A DNA stretch of 64,000 nt from CALKGK01 sp964649515 (GCA_964649515.1 CAZYPV010000003.1:15697-79696); one strand, 5' to 3'. Positions 1 through 9,075 are shown, counted from the first letter of the stretch. Numbers and translations: made by a program. The notes: generated from the sequence alone by a model not told the origin.

Positions 1-2
1 AC

Positions 3-851
3 CAAGTGCTCTGTGAACCCTTCATGCGCAACACCGCTCCTTGCATTGAATATGCCAACCACCATATCGCGAGTAAATGCGAAGATGCAAACATTGTGGT
101 TGCGCCGTCTGACCATTTGATTGTAAATGAAGCAGAGTTTGTGGACACCCTTAACCTTGCCATTGAACGCGCTGAGGAAAACAATCGCTTATTGACCCTT
201 GGAATCAAGCCAAGCCGTCCGGATACAGGCTACGGATATATCCAATTTGAAGACAGTGAAGAGGGCATCAACCCGAAAATAAAAAGCGTTCGCACCTTCA
301 CGGAAAAACCCAATCGCGAACTGGCAGAACAGTTTCTCGAATCGGGAGATTTCTATTGGAACAGCGGAATTTTCATTTGGTCTTTGAAGAGCATTCAAGA
401 AGCATTTCAGGAGCATTTGCCCGACATGGCCAGCACGTTTTCACAGGAAAAGGCTGCATTTGGAACTCCCAACGAAAATACGGCCATTGAAAAGATTTAT
501 GCCGTTTGTGAAAACATCAGCATTGATTATGGCATCATGGAAAAAGCCAAAAATGTGGACGTTGTATTGAGTGATTTTGGCTGGAGCGATTTGGGAACGT
601 GGGGATCTTTGGCCCAACAAATCGAACAAGACGACTTAAAAAACGCCATTGTGAGCGAACAAGTGCTTTGCTATCAAAGTGAAGGAAACATCATTCACAG
701 CCCGAAAGACAAATTGGTGGTTCTTCAGGGAATTGACGATTGTATTGTAGTAGATACGGGTGAAGTATTGATGATTTGCAAAAAGGAAGACGAGCAAAGA
801 ATCAAGAACATTGTGACCGATCTGAAGTCGAGAAAGAGTCCGCACGTTTAA
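3..851 (+). CDS. manC: Mannose-1-phosphate guanylyltransferase, 5'-truncated by window edge
   Basis: This enzyme makes GDP-mannose from mannose-1-phosphate and GTP, a cytoplasmic precursor for surface polysaccharides and glycoproteins. The open frame runs into the left edge, so the N-terminus with the GxGxRL nucleotide-binding loop is missing; about 282 residues remain. Visible family motifs are EPFMRNTAPC near the edge, VVAPSDHLI, FTEKPN (the conserved substrate-binding block), YWNSGIFIW and DFGWSDLGTW. These fit the ManC/NTP_transferase family, and the ending just after the left-handed helix region matches a short form without the phosphomannose isomerase domain. A GTG at position 6 is in frame but lies inside the conserved core, so it is not the start. 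A strong terminator follows 20 bases after the stop. Confidence 0.93.
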   Translation, partial: QVLCEPFMRNTAPCIEYANHHIASKCEDANIVVAPSDHLIVNEAEFVDTLNLAIERAEENNRLLTLGIKPSRPDTGYGYIQFEDSEEGINPKIKSVRTFTEKPNRELAEQFLESGDFYWNSGIFIWSLKSIQEAFQEHLPDMASTFSQEKAAFGTPNENTAIEKIYAVCENISIDYGIMEKAKNVDVVLSDFGWSDLGTWGSLAQQIEQDDLKNAIVSEQVLCYQSEGNIIHSPKDKLVVLQGIDDCIVVDTGEVLMICKKEDEQRIKNIVTDLKSRKSPHV

Positions 852-870
852 AAAATACTTAGTGATAAGA

Positions 871-906
871 AAGCCCCACCTTCCTCAAGAAAGTGGGGCT
901 TTTTTT
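871..906 (+). terminator. Rho-independent terminator of manC
   Basis: The arms AAGCCCCAC (871-879) and GTGGGGCTT (893-901) form a nine-pair stem, followed by a run of T through 906. It ends manC on the plus strand and faces the 3' end of fumC, so it may also act weakly on the minus strand. Confidence 0.85.
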
Positions 907-930
907 GGTCATTCATTTTCGGTCTTGGTC

Positions 931-2322
931 TTATTCTCCAATCATCTTCTTAGGATCCACCCACTCGTCGTATTCCTCTTCCGTGAGATAAGCTAGCGCC
1001 AGGGCTGCTGCTTTGAGGGTAGTTCCTTCAGCGTGTGCTTTTCCGGCAATTTCTGCCGCTTTGTAGTATCCAATTTTGGTGTTGAGCGCCGTTACCAACA
1101 TGAGGGAATTGTTCACCAATTCATCAATGCGTTGTTGATTTGCCTCAATACCAGAAGCACAGTGTTCGTCAAAAGAAACACAGGCGTCTCCAAGGAGTTG
1201 TGCACTTTGGAGGATGTTAGCTGCCATCATGGGTTTGAACACGTTCAATTCGTAGTGTCCTTGTGTACCTCCAACAGTAATCGCCACATCATTCCCCATC
1301 ACTTGGGCGCAAACCATGGTAAGGGCTTCACACTGGGTTGGGTTGACCTTGCCCGGCATAATGCTTGACCCCGGTTCGTTGGCAGGAATAATGAGCTCAC
1401 CAATGCCCGATCTTGGTCCGGAAGCCATCATTCTAACATCGTTTGCAATCTTGTTCAAGCTCACTGCTAATTGCTTGAGAGCACCGTGGGTCTCAACGAT
1501 AGCATCGTGTGCAGCCAATGCTTCGAACTTGTTGTGCGCCGTAATTAAAGGCAAGTTTGTGAACTGGGCGATGTACTTGGCCACCAATTCGCTGTAGCCC
1601 TTTGGAGTGTTGATCCCCGTTCCCACAGCCGTTCCACCCAAGGCCAACTCGCTCAAGTGTGGAAGTGTGTTTCGAAGTGCTGTTAATCCGTGGTTGAGCT
1701 GACTCACGTAGCCTGAAAATTCTTGTCCGAGCGTCAATGGCGTAGCATCCATCAAATGGGTTCTACCAATTTTCACAACCTCTTTGAGTTCTTCCGATTT
1801 TTTCTGGAGGGTATCTCTCAGTTGCTCCACCCCGGGGATGGTTACTTCAACGATTTTTTTATAGGCAGCAATGTGCATTGCCGTTGGGAAAGTATCGTTG
1901 GAGCTTTGTGATTTATTGACGTCATCGTTGGGATGAATGGGCTTATCACCTTCACCCAAAACACCCCCATTCAACACATGTGCTCTGTGGGCAACCACTT
2001 CGTTCACGTTCATGTTGCTTTGGGTTCCTGAACCGGTTTGCCAAATCACCAAAGGAAACTGGTCTGCCAATTCACCTGCAGCAATTTCATCACATGCTTT
2101 TGCAATAAGGTCTCGCTTTTCTTCTGAAAGCACGCCCAATTCACAATTCGTGTATGCTGCTGCCTTTTTGAGGTAAGCAAAAGCCTCCACAATTTCTACG
2201 GGCATGGATGCTGGCGCTCCAATTTTAAAGTTGTTGCGGGAGCGTTCCGTTTGGGCGCCCCAGTATTTATCTGCAGGCACTTGGATTTCTCCAATGGTAT
2301 CTTTTTCAATTCTAAAACTCAT
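931..2322 (-). CDS. fumC: Fumarate hydratase, class II
   Basis: The enzyme interconverts fumarate and malate in the TCA cycle as a soluble iron-independent homotetramer. The 463-residue length matches E. coli FumC. The superfamily signature GSSIMPGKVNP lies at residues 318-328 and includes the mobile-loop catalytic serine. GSGTQSNMNVNEV, TFPTAMHIAA, GRTHLMDATPLTLGQEFSGY and the final fumarase C domain are also clear. The ATG start is one base after the arsC stop, so it is probably translated from the prfB-arsC-fumC transcript. No separate promoter is visible. The combination of a translation factor, a thioredoxin-fold protein and fumarase in one run is an operon by spacing only; no functional link is implied. 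Confidence 0.97.
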   Translation of the reverse strand: MSFRIEKDTIGEIQVPADKYWGAQTERSRNNFKIGAPASMPVEIVEAFAYLKKAAAYTNCELGVLSEEKRDLIAKACDEIAAGELADQFPLVIWQTGSGTQSNMNVNEVVAHRAHVLNGGVLGEGDKPIHPNDDVNKSQSSNDTFPTAMHIAAYKKIVEVTIPGVEQLRDTLQKKSEELKEVVKIGRTHLMDATPLTLGQEFSGYVSQLNHGLTALRNTLPHLSELALGGTAVGTGINTPKGYSELVAKYIAQFTNLPLITAHNKFEALAAHDAIVETHGALKQLAVSLNKIANDVRMMASGPRSGIGELIIPANEPGSSIMPGKVNPTQCEALTMVCAQVMGNDVAITVGGTQGHYELNVFKPMMAANILQSAQLLGDACVSFDEHCASGIEANQQRIDELVNNSLMLVTALNTKIGYYKAAEIAGKAHAEGTTLKAAALALAYLTEEEYDEWVDPKKMIGE

Positions 2323-2323
2323 G

Positions 2324-2665
2324 TTATTCGAATAGTTGATTGATATTTTCTAGCGGACGAGCAATGACCGCTTGATCTTTGTTCCAAATAATGGGTCGTT
2401 CAATAAGTACTGGGTTCTCGTGCATGATTTTCAGCCATTCTTGGTCTGAATGCGCTTGACCTTTGAACTGCTCTTTGAACAATTTTTCTCCCTTTCTCAG
2501 CATGCTTTCTGCGGGGATTCCCAGTGCTTTATGGACTTTGGTGAGTTCACCCAAAGAAGGCACCTCTTTTAAGTAAAGCACCACTTCATGCGGCACCTTT
2601 TTTTCTTCCAAAAAAGCCAGTGCCTCTCTGCTTTTTCTGCACCTGGGGTTATGAAATATTTTCAT
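2324..2665 (-). CDS. arsC: ArsC/Spx-family thioredoxin-fold protein (arsenate reductase-like)
   Basis: This is a 113-residue member of the ArsC family. The family's classic role is glutaredoxin-dependent reduction of arsenate to arsenite, but many chromosomal members outside ars operons have unknown substrates. The active-site region reads HNPRCRKSR, putting the catalytic cysteine at residue 9, and the C-terminal IERPII segment with following ARP matches the arginine-bearing part of the family. I chose the ATG at 2665; an upstream in-frame start at 2683 would extend a non-conserved tail into prfB. Even so it overlaps the prfB 3' end by 17 bases. No arsR or arsB is near, so a housekeeping redox role is as likely as arsenic resistance. 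Confidence 0.85.
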   Translation of the reverse strand: MKIFHNPRCRKSREALAFLEEKKVPHEVVLYLKEVPSLGELTKVHKALGIPAESMLRKGEKLFKEQFKGQAHSDQEWLKIMHENPVLIERPIIWNKDQAVIARPLENINQLFE

Positions 2666-3768
2666 AGTTGTTGTGATTTGCACCGCTACCTTGGGTCATC
2701 AAAAACGCTTTGAGCATCTCTTCAATCTCTCCGTTCATGATTTGATCCACATTGCTTGTTTCAAACCCGGATCGGTTGTCTTTCACCAGTTTGTAGGGCT
2801 GCATAACGTAGGATCGAATTTGAGATCCCCATTCAATTTTCTTTTTGCCCGCCTCTATCTCTGCGCGGGCCTCATTTTGCTTGGCCTGCTCCATTTCGTA
2901 CAGTTGAGATTTGAGCAACTGCATGGCTTTTTCTTTATTCCCAAGCTGCGAACGCGTTTCGGTATTATCGATAACAATTCCCGTGGGTTTATGCCGAAGT
3001 CGAACTCCCGTTTCCACCTTGTTCACGTTCTGTCCACCAGCTCCTCCACTTCGGAACGTTTCCCAAGTGATGTCGGCCGGGTTAACATGAATCTCGATGC
3101 TTTCATCCACCAAAGGATAAACGTACACAGAAACAAAGGAGGTATGTCTTCGTGCATTGGAGTCGAAGGGTGAAATTCTCACCAAACGGTGTACTCCATT
3201 TTCGCCTTTGAGCATTCCAAAAGCAAAATCTCCTGAAAACTCGAGGGTTACTTGCTTAATTCCGGCCACATCGCCTTCTTGGAGTTCCAATTCTGAAACT
3301 TTGAATCCGCTTTTTTCTCCATACATGATGTACATTCTCATGAGCATGGAGGCCCAGTCGCAACTTTCGGTACCTCCCGCCCCTGAGGTGATCTGCATCA
3401 CGGCGTTGAGGTTATCTTCGGGAGAAGAAAGCATGTTTTTGAACTCAAGTTCTTCAATCTGCTTGAGCGATTCGTCGTACTGCATTTGAAGTTCTTCTTG
3501 ATCCACGTCTCCTTCCTTGAAAAAATCAAAAAGCACCTTGAGATCTTCACAAGCCGATTCACAAGCGCTGAAGGCATCCGTCCAAACTTTGAGCGTTCGG
3601 ATCTCTTTCATCATGCGTTCTGCCTTCTTGGCATCGTTCCAAAAATCGGGATCTTGCGTGTGCTTTTCCTTCTCACTGATGAGCATTAACTTATGATCGA
3701 CGTCAAAGGTACCCCCTTAACGCTTCCAAGCGCCCAGCTAGTTGACTAATGTTGTCTGCTGTAATCAT
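2649..3768 (-). CDS. prfB: Peptide chain release factor 2, expressed by programmed +1 frameshift
   Basis: RF2 reads UGA and UAA stop codons and releases the finished peptide on the ribosome. The gene is in two frames. Codons 1-21 start at ATG 3768 and end in CTT followed by an in-frame TGA at 3705-3703. A +1 slip at that codon enters the main frame at GAC 3704-3702 and continues to 2649, giving about 372 residues, close to the usual 365. The tripeptide SPF that recognises the stop codon is at residues 199-201 and the catalytic GGQ at 244-246. A gene call that begins at the downstream ATG (3686) loses the first 27 residues. The first gene of a prfB-arsC-fumC run. The start codon is only five bases after a TACCTTTG -7 box. 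Confidence 0.96.
3702..3717 (-). promoter_or_regulatory. prfB autoregulatory frameshift signal
   Basis: On the minus strand the sequence is AGG GGG TAC CTT TGA C. It contains the internal Shine-Dalgarno-like AGGGGG (3717-3712), the slippery CTT, the UGA stop and the following C that makes termination inefficient. This is the canonical RF2 recoding element known from E. coli: low RF2 lets the ribosome slip +1 at CUU-U, so RF2 controls its own synthesis. The element keeps a strong SD-like sequence although most genes in this window have no SD. Confidence 0.95.
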
Positions 3769-3773
3769 GGCTG

Positions 3774-3781
3774 CAAAGGTA
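3774..3781 (-). promoter_or_regulatory. -7 box of the prfB promoter
   Basis: TACCTTTG followed by C matches the Bacteroidota -7 element TAnnTTTGY. No convincing TTG lies 17-23 bases upstream. Only five bases separate the box from the prfB ATG at 3768, so the predicted mRNA has almost no leader. Confidence 0.55.
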
Positions 3782-3794
3782 ATACAGATTTAAG

Positions 3795-3829
3795 TTTGAA
3801 GGAGAATTAAGACAAAATTCATAGGTTTG
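3795..3829 (+). promoter_or_regulatory. Promoter of the membrane protein / recX pair
   Basis: TTTG at 3795-3798 is followed after 23 bases by TAGGTTTG at 3822-3829, matching the Bacteroidota TTTG / TAnnTTTG promoter. The start codon at 3847 lies 17 bases beyond. It is divergent from prfB. Confidence 0.5.
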
Positions 3830-3846
3830 GTGAAATCTTAATTACT

Positions 3847-4596
3847 ATGGAGACCATACTTGACCAAGACGCTGCCCGTTCTTCGGAGCGTAAAACCCTC
3901 GAAGAACTATCCAATGGGGACTACAAGATTGACCTTTCGAAATACATGAGCCAGTCTTTTGAGATTTTTCAAAAGGAGTGGGCCTTGTTTGGGGCTTACA
4001 CATTTGTGATGATTTTGATCATTCTGGTTTCCATCATTACGATCATTGGCCCCATTCTCATTGCCTTTCCTCTTGCCGCTGGATATCACATCGCTTGTAG
4101 AAAGATTCAAAATGGGGAAGAACTCTCTTTTTCTGACTTCTTTGGCGGTTTCAGCAGGTTTGGCGACTTTGTGGTTTTGTCACTCATTCAGTTTGGAATT
4201 CTGGTCATCCCATCGCTTTTCATTGGAGTATTTCCAGCCATAGCAGCGGAGATGGGTGGAGACGCTGGAGCCGTTCTGATGTTGCTTACCCTTTTTCTTC
4301 AGTTGATTTTTTATGTGTTCATCATGGCCTTCACCGTGCTCACTTACTTCAGCATGCCCCTTATTCTTTATGGTGAACTCACAGCGAGTCAAGCCGTCAA
4401 GTACTCATTGCGTATCGCAAAGAAGAACTTCTGGTGGATCTTACTGGTGTCCATCTTGGCAGGAATTTTCGCGCAACTGGGTTTCATTGCTTGTGGGATT
4501 GGCTTGTTCTTCACTGCCGGGTTTACAGAGATCTTTCGATACTTGACCTATGAGGATGTATTCGGCCTTGAATCTCGTCGTGCAGAAGCGGAGTAA
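3847..4596 (+). CDS. Predicted multi-pass inner-membrane protein
   Basis: The 249-residue product has a hydrophilic N-terminal segment of about 45 residues with no signal peptide. It then has roughly six hydrophobic helices (about 50-75, 80-92, 115-140, 150-180, 205-230 and a weaker one). The layout, with RKIQNGEELSFSDFF between helices 2 and 3 and ASQAVKYSLRIAKKNFWWIL before the last pair, resembles the DUF975 / glycerophosphodiesterase membrane-domain type of uncharacterised protein. I do not recognise a specific function. It lies 12 bases upstream of recX and probably shares its transcript. No catalytic residues are evident. Confidence 0.8.
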   Translation: METILDQDAARSSERKTLEELSNGDYKIDLSKYMSQSFEIFQKEWALFGAYTFVMILIILVSIITIIGPILIAFPLAAGYHIACRKIQNGEELSFSDFFGGFSRFGDFVVLSLIQFGILVIPSLFIGVFPAIAAEMGGDAGAVLMLLTLFLQLIFYVFIMAFTVLTYFSMPLILYGELTASQAVKYSLRIAKKNFWWILLVSILAGIFAQLGFIACGIGLFFTAGFTEIFRYLTYEDVFGLESRRAEAE

Positions 4597-4608
4597 GGCA
4601 GCTCGTTC

Positions 4609-5058
4609 ATGAAATCCATCAACCCTGCGCTCATTCAAACCCGACTTGCCAAGTGGTGTTCTTTGCAAGACAGGGCCATATCTCAAGCCAAGAAAAAACT
4701 TGCCGCCCATGAAATAGCGGAAGAAGATCGGGAGCGCATTTTGCAATTTCTCATTCGAGAAAAGTATCTCGACGACCTCCGGTTTGCTCAAAGCTATGTG
4801 CGGAGCAAGTTTGTTTATAAGCAATGGGGTGAAGTTAAAATACGGCATCACCTCAAAGCTCTTCGCGTTGCTGAGGGGTTCATTGATCAAGCATGCAGGG
4901 AAGAACTGCCTGAAGAAGCCAACCTTGAACGAATTGAAGCCCTCACGAAAAAGAAGGCCCAACAAACATCGGATCCCGCAAAAGTGCTGCGTTTCTTGCT
5001 GCAGCGCGGTTTTACCTATGGCCCTTCTTATGAGGCAGTCAAAAAGTGGGTGAAATAA
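4609..5058 (+). CDS. recX: RecX family regulatory protein
   Basis: RecX proteins bind RecA filaments and limit or modulate homologous recombination in the cytoplasm. The 149-residue protein shows the three tandem three-helix repeats of the family: an AISQAKKKLAAHEI start, an LIREKYLDDLRFAQSYVRSK block that corresponds to the conserved YLDDxxFAxxYVxxR motif, and a KIRHHLKALRVA segment. The last repeat contains KVLRFLLQRGFTY. The length agrees with the family (about 150-160). The gene follows the membrane protein by 12 bases, not recA, which is not in this window. Confidence 0.9.
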   Translation: MKSINPALIQTRLAKWCSLQDRAISQAKKKLAAHEIAEEDRERILQFLIREKYLDDLRFAQSYVRSKFVYKQWGEVKIRHHLKALRVAEGFIDQACREELPEEANLERIEALTKKKAQQTSDPAKVLRFLLQRGFTYGPSYEAVKKWVK

Positions 5059-5156
5059 CTTAGCATATCCTTTTTCAAGGCATGTGCACCCAGTGTAAAG
5101 AAACCTTTTACTTGGAATTAACGTTCATGGTCGGAGAAAGGCCGATGAAATATTCT

Positions 5157-5164
5157 TAATTTTG
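5157..5164 (+). promoter_or_regulatory. -7 box upstream of the DUF349 gene
   Basis: TAATTTTG followed by C matches TAnnTTTGY and lies 22 bases before the ATG at 5187. No clear -33 TTG is present at the expected distance. Confidence 0.45.
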
Positions 5165-5186
5165 CCTCAATATACATTGTGTACCA

Positions 5187-6887
5187 ATGACAAAGACGGA
5201 AATTACTGCGCAGATTGCGCAATTGCTGCAGACAGATGACATCACTTCCATTAAAAGCGAAGTGAGAGATCTGCTGGCCAACTTCAAAGCTGAAGTGGCG
5301 AAAGAAAAACAACTTCAATTGGAGGCTTGGAACGCCGAAGAACACGAAGAAGGTGAAGATTTCAATTACATTCCCGGCGAAGAAGATGCCGCAATGGATG
5401 AATTGATGCAATCTTACCGGGAACGTGTGAAGGAGCACGGAAAGAAAATTGCAGAAGAGCAAGCCGCTAATCTCAAAAACAAAGAAGATCTTCTCAAGGA
5501 GCTCGAAGCCCTTTTGAAAGAAGAAGAGAACATTGGGAAAATGTTTGGCGTGTTTAACGAGCTGAAGGAAAAATGGGATGCCATTGGGAACATTCCTGGT
5601 GACAAATATAAAGAGGTGTCTGACCGTTACCAACAACTGCGCGAAGAGTTCTTCTACAACATCAATATTTACAAAGAACTTCAGGAAAACGACCTGAAAA
5701 TCAACGATAAAAAGAAACAGGACCTCATTGCTAAAGCCAAAGAAGCCATTGCCCTCGAGAATTTGAAGGAAATGGAAATCCTGCTTCGCTCCTATCAAAA
5801 AGAGTGGATGGAGATCGGTCCATCACCCCGAGAAACCTACCAAGCCGTTGGAGATGAGTTCTTCAATACTTGTCGTGAAGGTTTTGGTAAAATTCAAGCT
5901 CATTACGATGCCATCCATGCGGAACAAGACCAAAATCTTGAGAAGAAAAAAGCCATGGTAGAACACGTTCGTGGGATTGTTTCTCTCGAAATAAGCAACC
6001 ATGCTACGTGGAGCAAGAAAACCGAAGAAATGATTGCAGCACAAAGCCAGTGGAAAGAAATTGGCTTTGCGCGCAAGAAAGACAACGAAGAAGTTTGGCA
6101 AGAATTCCGAGGGTTGTGCGATCTCTTTTTTGAGAAAAAACAACAGTTCTACACTGCGAGAAAAGCAGAACAAAAACTCAACCGCGATAAAAAAGAACTG
6201 CTCATCCAAAAAGCAGAAGGCATTAAGGACAGCACCGATTGGAAAGCAACGGGTGATGCACTGATCAAACTTCAAGGAGAATGGAAAAAAGTGGGGCCTG
6301 CCGCTCAAGGAGACGAACAGCGTCTTTGGTCTCGTTTTCGAGCAGCTTGCGACCAATTCTTCAACGCGAAAAAAGAACATTTTGCCGGTAAAGACGATGA
6401 GCAAAAAGAGAACCTTCGCATGAAAAAAGAGCTCATCGAGCAAATTGGAGCCTACGAACTTACTGGGAACCGGGGTGCTGACTTGGCTGCTTTGAAGCAG
6501 TTTTCTGCCAGCTGGAAAGATATTGGGTTCATCCCCAAAAAACACCTCGATGCTACTTGGGCTGCTTATAAAGAAGTGTTGGACGCGAAGTACGACCTCT
6601 TGAAGGCCAACCAGTCGGAAAGATCTGTGGAAGCCTACCGCGAGCGTGTTGCCGACCTCAGTAATGCAGACGACGCCAACCGCGCTTTGAAAAAAGAACA
6701 ATACCTCTTGCGCGATAAAATTGACCGCTTAAAACAACGCGTCATTCAATATGAAAACAACATGGGCTTCTTTTCTGGAAAAGGAGCAGAGGCCATGAAG
6801 AAGGACATTGAACGCAAGGTGGACGATGCAAAAAAAGAGATTGAAGAAATCAAAGAAAAGCTCAGAATCCTGAGAAACGACGAATAA
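5187..6887 (+). CDS. DUF349 repeat protein
   Basis: The 566-residue, highly charged cytoplasmic protein contains repeated DUF349 modules. Each has a W-K-x-I/V-G motif followed by a long amphipathic helix: for example WDAIGNIPGDKYKEV, WMEIGPSPRETYQAV, WKEIGFARKKDNEEVW, WKKVGPAAQGDEQRLW and WKDIGFIPKKHLDATW, five units between about residues 130 and 470. The last 100 residues are a predicted coiled coil. DUF349 proteins of this length are typical of Bacteroidota; the function is not established here. No signal peptide is present. It is monocistronic: preceded by a -7 box, and the next gene is convergent and begins 10 bases after the stop. Confidence 0.9.
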   Translation: MTKTEITAQIAQLLQTDDITSIKSEVRDLLANFKAEVAKEKQLQLEAWNAEEHEEGEDFNYIPGEEDAAMDELMQSYRERVKEHGKKIAEEQAANLKNKEDLLKELEALLKEEENIGKMFGVFNELKEKWDAIGNIPGDKYKEVSDRYQQLREEFFYNINIYKELQENDLKINDKKKQDLIAKAKEAIALENLKEMEILLRSYQKEWMEIGPSPRETYQAVGDEFFNTCREGFGKIQAHYDAIHAEQDQNLEKKKAMVEHVRGIVSLEISNHATWSKKTEEMIAAQSQWKEIGFARKKDNEEVWQEFRGLCDLFFEKKQQFYTARKAEQKLNRDKKELLIQKAEGIKDSTDWKATGDALIKLQGEWKKVGPAAQGDEQRLWSRFRAACDQFFNAKKEHFAGKDDEQKENLRMKKELIEQIGAYELTGNRGADLAALKQFSASWKDIGFIPKKHLDATWAAYKEVLDAKYDLLKANQSERSVEAYRERVADLSNADDANRALKKEQYLLRDKIDRLKQRVIQYENNMGFFSGKGAEAMKKDIERKVDDAKKEIEEIKEKLRILRNDE

Positions 6888-6897
6888 GGGTTGGGTC

Positions 6898-9075
6898 TTA
6901 AATAACGCCCAACTGCGCTGGAGCCGGCTTTATTTTTGTGCCTACCGCTGGTAGACTAAAAGTAAATACGGCTCCTTTGTTTTCTTCGCCTACCGCATGG
7001 ACCTTCCCGCCATGACGAGACACGATTCTTTGAACAATGGCCAAGCCTACTCCCGTACCTTGAAAATCTTCTTGGGGGTGAAGGCGTTGAAATACCCCAA
7101 ACAGCTTTTCGGCATAAGCCATATTGAAGCCAACACCATTGTCCTCAACCTCAAAGTGAATCATCCCATCCAGCTCTTGTCCGCGAACGCGTATCAGCGC
7201 ATTTTCTTCTTTACTCGTGAATTTGATGGCATTCCACAAAAAGTTAACGAATACTTGACGCACGAGCTGCACATCTCCTTGGCAAATGGGTAAATCTCCA
7301 ACAATAAGCTCAATGGAACGATTGGGCACCTGCATTTTTAACTCTTCGAAGATATCGTTCACCAATTCTTTGGAATCGATGGTTGCAAAATTGAGGGTTT
7401 TGGTTCCTGTTCGGGAGAAGTTGAGCAGTGCATCGATGAGTTTGGACATCTGTTTGGCCCCTTTTTGAACAATTCCCAAGTACCTCTTGGCCTCATCGTC
7501 CAATTGATCGGCGTAGTCTTCTACAAGCACATCAGAAAAATTATTGATGGCTCTCAACGGTGCACGTAAATCGTGAGAAATTGAGTAACTAAAGCTTTCC
7601 AAATCATTGATGGCATCTCTCATTTTTGAGGTTCGTTCTACCACCATTTCTTCGAGGTTATCGTTGAGAACTTTCAAGCGCTTTTGGGCTGAAGAACGCT
7701 CGAGCGCAGACTCAAAGTTCCTCACCACCGTTTTTAATCCATTGACCTCAAAGGCTTGGAATGAACTATCCTCAGTAAATTTCGCAATGATGACCAAAGC
7801 CTCCAAATCTCCGTCTTTCAATACGGGAGCAATCACGGCAGCTTTAGATTGTTCACACATCATGGCGGGTTTGTGTCTGCTTTCCTTCGCTCCATAAACC
7901 CAAACCTCACCGGCCATAAGAGTAGCCAGCAAGTCTGGTTCAGACTCCAACTCCACATATCCATGCCTGATCTCACATTCCTTTTCCTGCGTCCAATAAT
8001 TGGTGAGCTCGTAGGTAAATCCGTCTCCATGGTTGGTGAGGCTCATGTAAGAAATTCTGTCGCTTTCGAGTGCCGGACCAATATGTTCAATCACCTGTTG
8101 TACCCCGAGCGAGTACGACTCTTCCGCCAAAAGTATTGCTGAAGAATCGGCGATTGAAGAAAGCATTTTGGACTGTTTCTTTACCTCTTCCTCCTTTTCT
8201 TTGAGGGCGGAGATGTTTACCGTACTTACGAGTAATCGGTGATATGAAAATCCTTCTTTCAGGAATCGTACACGCTTCAAGGTCTTTAAGCGCACCCCAT
8301 GAAGGGTTGAAAAATCCACCTCGTGTTGCATGTTGTCTTCGTCGTCCCAAATGGCGATCAACAATGAATTGAAGTAACCCGGGGTTTGCTCAGTGTACAA
8401 CTTGGCTACATTGTCTGAAAACTCCTTTACATCTTTGCATTCATACAACCTCAAGGCCTCTGGATTTAGGGCCATCAACTTGAGCATAGCGCGGTATTCC
8501 ATCACATTGTCCACATTCACCAAGGGGGTAATTCGGGGATGGGTTGCTCCGCTTTCCTTCAAGTTTTTTACGTGCTCATAAAGCCCCGAATAATCATATT
8601 CTCCAATAGCCACCCCTACCGATTCAAAAGTGGAACGGTACTTCTTTTCTGAAGCCCTGAGAATGTCTTGGTATTTTTTCCGCTCGATGGAATACACAAT
8701 GGACTTCTCAAGCAAATTGGCATCAAACTCCCCCTTCACCAAGTAATCTTGTGCACCTTGCTTTACAATGTCCACGGCAATGTTTCGGTCGCTCAATCCG
8801 GAAAGAACCACAATGGGTGGTGCCACATCAAGGCTATCTTGAACCAATTTGAAAGTATCTTGTCCGAAACTATCGGGTAAAAACAAATCGAGGAACACGA
8901 TATCGTATTCCTTTTCCCCGTTGCTTTCCTGGATCATGTTCAGGGCCTTCGCAATGCAGTCGGCATGATCTACTTGAATGAAAAACCCGCGTATTTGCCC
9001 CAACACTTCACGTATAATAATGAAGTCTTGAAGGTTGTCTTCAACCACCAGGATTTTCACTTTTAGACTGCTCAT
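6898..9075 (-). CDS. Hybrid receiver-GAF sensor histidine kinase
   Basis: The 725-residue soluble protein begins with a CheY-like receiver domain (about 5-130) with the phospho-acceptor Asp63 in FLDLFLPD and a GAQDYLVKG end. A PAS-like region follows (about 140-300), then a GAF-like region (about 310-465), then HisKA with His501 in SISHDLRAP and an HATPase domain with WNAIKFT, VEDNGVGFN and GTGVGLAIVQRIV. No transmembrane segment or signal peptide is seen, so it senses an internal cue or receives phosphate from a partner kinase. The receiver is N-terminal, the reverse of usual hybrids, as in bacteriophytochrome-type multicomponent systems. Its ATG overlaps the stop of the preceding kinase gene by four bases. 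Confidence 0.92.
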   Translation of the reverse strand: MSSLKVKILVVEDNLQDFIIIREVLGQIRGFFIQVDHADCIAKALNMIQESNGEKEYDIVFLDLFLPDSFGQDTFKLVQDSLDVAPPIVVLSGLSDRNIAVDIVKQGAQDYLVKGEFDANLLEKSIVYSIERKKYQDILRASEKKYRSTFESVGVAIGEYDYSGLYEHVKNLKESGATHPRITPLVNVDNVMEYRAMLKLMALNPEALRLYECKDVKEFSDNVAKLYTEQTPGYFNSLLIAIWDDEDNMQHEVDFSTLHGVRLKTLKRVRFLKEGFSYHRLLVSTVNISALKEKEEEVKKQSKMLSSIADSSAILLAEESYSLGVQQVIEHIGPALESDRISYMSLTNHGDGFTYELTNYWTQEKECEIRHGYVELESEPDLLATLMAGEVWVYGAKESRHKPAMMCEQSKAAVIAPVLKDGDLEALVIIAKFTEDSSFQAFEVNGLKTVVRNFESALERSSAQKRLKVLNDNLEEMVVERTSKMRDAINDLESFSYSISHDLRAPLRAINNFSDVLVEDYADQLDDEAKRYLGIVQKGAKQMSKLIDALLNFSRTGTKTLNFATIDSKELVNDIFEELKMQVPNRSIELIVGDLPICQGDVQLVRQVFVNFLWNAIKFTSKEENALIRVRGQELDGMIHFEVEDNGVGFNMAYAEKLFGVFQRLHPQEDFQGTGVGLAIVQRIVSRHGGKVHAVGEENKGAVFTFSLPAVGTKIKPAPAQLGVI

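Noticed and set aside
5082..5159. 25-codon ORF with a CTQC motif after recX
   Set aside because: It is short, its stop lies in the DUF349 promoter box, and there is no promoter for it.
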